Shown here one piece after another: positions 61,142 to 64,000 of a stretch of 64,000 nucleotides of DNA; within the stretch, counting starts at the first letter, position 1, and each line of letters begins with the position of its first letter. The translations under genes and the position numbers were made by a program. Where the stretch lies: positions 1-64,000 of the forward strand of contig NZ_SCOH01000013.1 in NCBI RefSeq assembly GCF_005503445.1. Direction: 5' to 3'. This stretch comes from Chitinivorax sp. B (GTDB lineage: Bacteria; Pseudomonadota; Gammaproteobacteria; Burkholderiales; SCOH01). The notes beneath the pieces were generated by a model. The model made no database searches. It had not been told where the DNA came from and worked only from the letters and a program-made list of their open reading frames with translations.

Positions 61142-64000
61142 AACACCCCCTCGATCACGGTATCGCATGTTGCCGGCGAATCGTCGTCCGCCGTGGCGAT
61201 GGTTGGGTTGGCCAGGTAGGTAGCCAATGTCCGGATGGTGCGGAAATTCCAGAGTGTCGATACCACCAACGATGTTCCCAGCCATTGGCTCATGTCACGG
61301 ATGAACCGGACAACACTGATTGAATTGATGCCAAACTGAGTGAACGGTTGATCAATGTCCAACGTGTCCGGGGCCACCCCCAATTGCTGGCTCAGCCACT
61401 GCAGCGCCCAATGCTCGATATCTGCCGCTGATTTCAGGCCAGGCGATGTGGCGGGCAGATCGGGGTGGTGGGGTCGGCTGAACTGGGCCAGGAGGGTATT
61501 CACGCCATGGCTCAGGCTGATTCGTTGGGCCACGGCCTGCACGTTGGGCGCCCGCAGCATGCTGAAGTGATGGCCCTGCACGTCGCCAGTCTGTACCGAT
61601 GCCACCAGTGTGCGCCAGCCCAGATCGTCATCGAATGCTTCCGACTCGCCGATGACAGTCGCCGCGCGCAGGATCGTCAGCGCACCGCCAAATGGTTGTG
61701 GTTGGTAGCGCCGGAAAATGGCCACGTGCTGTCGCAGCAAGGTCAACCGTGACAGCAGATCGGTTTCGCTGGGCAGCAAGCTGGTATCGCCAGCCTGCCG
61801 TGCCTTATCCATGACATAGCGCAGCCCAGGTTCCAGTTCCGCTTGCAACAACCAGTTGCGATCCAGTGTGTCATAAGGGATACCCATATCGAGCGCCATG
61901 GTCAATAGCAGGGACCGCGTATTGCGATCCACCCAGCCAGTGCTGGGCAGGTGTGTGTCGATCAGGGTCAATTGTGCCGTATCGCCTTGCTTGGCCAGTT
62001 GCTGTGCCATTTCAAATGCGATAGCGCCCCCCATGGACCAGCCAGCTAGATGCAGTGGCCCGGTCGGCTGAATATGGCGGGCGCAGGCAAGATAGCGGTC
62101 TGCCATGGCTTCCAGTGACGGAAAGGTGGTGCTTTCGTCATTCAGGAATGGGGATTGCAAACCATAAACAGGGATATCCTGCCCCAAGTTCATGACCAGT
62201 TCGCGATAGCACAGTACCGACCCACCGATCGGGTGAACCAGAAACAAAGGTGGGCTAGTTGCCACGCCTTGATTCAGGGGGACTACGATGGCATCGAACA
62301 GATCGGGCTTACTGCGTAATTCTGAGGCTAACTGCCGACTGAGTTCTGCGTCTTGTGGCAGGACTTGACCATCAAAGGGGAGAAATTGGCGGTCAAAGGT
62401 GTAGGTCGGCAATGAGCAACGGTGACGATCGTAATCCGTTTCCAGGCTGTGCCAGTTGATACGCGTTCCATTGACGTACAAGCACGCCACGATGTGATGT
62501 AACGCCAGCCAGCAGTCATCTGTCTGGGGGTGTTGCTCAGCATTGGTGGATATCAGGCACGGTAGTCCTTGGTGATAGCCAAGGCGCCAGCAGCTCGCCA
62601 ATGGATTGTCGGATGGGGGGGAGGTGGTAGTCGCAGGCCATGGCTGCCCGTTGGGCAGATGGATCGGCCAGCGGCCGGCTGCTGCCGTGGTACCTTGCCA
62701 TGTTTCGGCATCGGATAGCATCAAATCAGTCAGTTGCGGCAACGTCACGTGGCCCGAGACGGCCGCTGCGGCCCACAAGCCCAGGCCGGTACCAGTGAGT
62801 GCATATGGCGTCCATCCCCAGGTTTGATAGAGCCGGGCCAGCGCGATTTGGCCAGCTACAATCTGGAAGGGCGAGGCAGTGGTTTGCGCGCTCGGTATGG
62901 TGTTCGGTATTTGCCACGCTGACAGGCATTCTACGAATGCCTGTTTGAAGGGGGGGGAGGTGCGATACAAGGCTTGTAGGTGCTCCACCCCTAAACCTGT
63001 GGAATCAAACTGCCAGACGATCTTGGGCCGTTGACGGCTTATCCGTCCAGTATGGAGCCCCTCAGCTTGGCCATGAACCGCAAAGCTGGCGAGTTGCCCT
63101 GCCAAAGTTGAATGATCATCACAGGGAATGGCCAGTCGATAATCAAATGGCTCTCTGCTGACTGCTGCACTAAAGCATAGGTCACCTAGTGTAGGTGGGG
63201 TATGGTCACTGGCCAGCCAAGCTGCATAACGTTGTGCCAGTTTACGCAAAGCAGGTTCGCTTTTGGCGTGCAGTACCAACAGGTGACTGGTTCGATCTAC
63301 TGCAATGGCGGTGGCTGTTGCCACGGTTGGTGCTTCTTCCAGTATCAGATGACCATTTGCTCCGCCAAAGCCAAATGCGCTGATGCCAGCTCGTCTTGGG
63401 CCGTTGGTATGCCAGGGTTGCAATGTAGTAACAGCTGAGAACAAGTTGGGATTGTTGGTCAAACCAACTTGGGGTTGTTGTAAGTGCAAAGTTGGCGGTA
63501 GTTGCTGGTGTTGCATGGCCAACACGGTTTTGATCAATCCGGCAACACCTGATGCTGCTTCAAGGTGCCCGATATTGGTCTTGACCGTTCCGATCCAGCA
63601 TGGTGTGTCAGGGGCTCGGCCTTCGCTCAATACCTGTTGCAAGGCGCGTAGCTCAATCTGGTCGCCTTGCACACTTCCGGTGCCATGGGCTTCGAGATAA
63701 CTGATCTCATTGGCGGCAATGCCTGCAACGGCCAGTGCACGGCGAACCACAGCCTGCTGCGCCCGGCCGCTGGGGGAGGTGATGCCATTACTCAAGCCGT
63801 TGTGATTGATGGCCGAACCCCGAATGACCGCTGCAATGCTGTCACCGGCCGCAATCGCATCATTCAGTCGCTTCAGAACAACGATGCCACAGCCTTCACC
63901 TCTCCCGAAGCCGTCCCCACTGGTATCGAATGCTTTACAGCGGCCGTCATCCGACAACATGTTGGCAATCGAGGCGGAGATGGTTTCACCGGGTAGCAGG
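61138..64000 (-). CDS. Polyketide synthase, KS - degenerate AT - TE - ACP (partial)
   Basis: At least 950 residues; the 5' part, including the KS cysteine, lies beyond the right edge. The KS histidine motifs EAHGTG and KTNIGHLEAA are present and the KS ends with FGFGGANGHLILEEAP. A ~270-residue AT-like region follows (WQFDSTGLGVEHLQALY, then ALTGTGLGLWAAAAVSG), in which the GHSxGE nucleophile serine is replaced (GTGLG), so it is probably inactive. Next is a thioesterase (PLFLVHPIGGSVLCYREL, GWSMGG, and a distal GHHFSML) and then a C-terminal ACP with FGINSIS as phosphopantetheine site. TE before ACP is unusual. It is coupled to the luciferase-like gene. Confidence 0.88.
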   Translation of the reverse strand, partial: LLPGETISASIANMLSDDGRCKAFDTSGDGFGRGEGCGIVVLKRLNDAIAAGDSIAAVIRGSAINHNGLSNGITSPSGRAQQAVVRRALAVAGIAANEISYLEAHGTGSVQGDQIELRALQQVLSEGRAPDTPCWIGTVKTNIGHLEAASGVAGLIKTVLAMQHQQLPPTLHLQQPQVGLTNNPNLFSAVTTLQPWHTNGPRRAGISAFGFGGANGHLILEEAPTVATATAIAVDRTSHLLVLHAKSEPALRKLAQRYAAWLASDHTPPTLGDLCFSAAVSREPFDYRLAIPCDDHSTLAGQLASFAVHGQAEGLHTGRISRQRPKIVWQFDSTGLGVEHLQALYRTSPPFKQAFVECLSAWQIPNTIPSAQTTASPFQIVAGQIALARLYQTWGWTPYALTGTGLGLWAAAAVSGHVTLPQLTDLMLSDAETWQGTTAAAGRWPIHLPNGQPWPATTTSPPSDNPLASCWRLGYHQGLPCLISTNAEQHPQTDDCWLALHHIVACLYVNGTRINWHSLETDYDRHRCSLPTYTFDRQFLPFDGQVLPQDAELSRQLASELRSKPDLFDAIVVPLNQGVATSPPLFLVHPIGGSVLCYRELVMNLGQDIPVYGLQSPFLNDESTTFPSLEAMADRYLACARHIQPTGPLHLAGWSMGGAIAFEMAQQLAKQGDTAQLTLIDTHLPSTGWVDRNTRSLLLTMALDMGIPYDTLDRNWLLQAELEPGLRYVMDKARQAGDTSLLPSETDLLSRLTLLRQHVAIFRRYQPQPFGGALTILRAATVIGESEAFDDDLGWRTLVASVQTGDVQGHHFSMLRAPNVQAVAQRISLSHGVNTLLAQFSRPHHPDLPATSPGLKSAADIEHWALQWLSQQLGVAPDTLDIDQPFTQFGINSISVVRFIRDMSQWLGTSLVVSTLWNFRTIRTLATYLANPTIATADDDSPATCDTVIEGVL

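Overview
The window looks like the chromosome of a chitin-degrading beta- or gammaproteobacterium with moderate GC content. The evidence is the RapA/CysC/Sbp-CysTWA/HscC/PbpC set, two secreted GH18 chitinases with CBM5/12 modules, a secreted M9 collagenase, and an M60 peptidase fused to a glycosidase. I cannot name the species from sequence alone. There are no ordinary tRNA or rRNA genes and no complete transposase gene. A ~100 bp inverted-repeat (MITE-like) element occurs twice.

Layout. 1-0.1 kb: start of a VgrG-like type VI tip gene running off the left edge. 0.7-4.2 kb: DUF2059-type exported protein, AraC-type regulator with a VOC protein, RsuA-type pseudouridine synthase, and a small unknown. 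4.7-9.2 kb: DUF4291 protein, RapA and adenylylsulfate kinase CysC. 9.4-14.8 kb: degenerate EAL protein, small hydrolase, then the sulfate ABC transporter Sbp-CysT-CysW-CysA. 15-21.7 kb: secreted GH5-like glycosidase, VOC protein, and a 1366-residue GH8-ricin-M60 fusion with a promoter and a LacI-type operator. 22-28 kb: HscC, LCM-type methyltransferase, PbpC, GST-like protein and a lipoprotein. 28.4-34.1 kb: alpha-2-macroglobulin, the usual PbpC partner. 34.6-43.2 kb: dienelactone-hydrolase-like protein, two chitinases and a collagenase. 43.6-46.6 kb: LysR regulator, hydrolase and lipoprotein.

46.6-56.8 kb is the most interesting part, an RNA-repair / Ro60 locus. RtcR (CARF plus sigma-54 activator domain) is divergent from an operon on the minus strand. 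That operon reads: perfect sigma-54 promoter, Ro60/Rsr (TROVE), small unknown protein, an array of thirteen Y-RNA-like genes, zinc-ribbon protein, RtcB ligase and an RlaP-type nucleotidyltransferase. RtcA lies just beyond, separated by a solute-binding-protein gene on the other strand. Each of the thirteen units starts with a GAAUG motif and ends with UUGUC, embedded in outer stems that covary between units. Each also has an inner helix followed by an invariant UACA. Ten carry tRNA T-arm modules. Most of these are permuted (T arm, closed acceptor stem, D arm), as known for YrlA-type tRNA mimics. Their sequences differ between units, one resembles tRNA-Leu with its variable arm, one is permuted in the D loop, and one triplet of units is tandemly duplicated.

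56.9-64 kb: a caspase-fold (clan CD-like) protein and a Rossmann-fold protein, then the 3' end of a polyketide gene cluster on the minus strand. The cluster holds a synthase with KS, AT-like domain lacking its serine, TE and terminal ACP; a TubC-docking luciferase-like monooxygenase; a class II aldolase; and a hotdog thioesterase.
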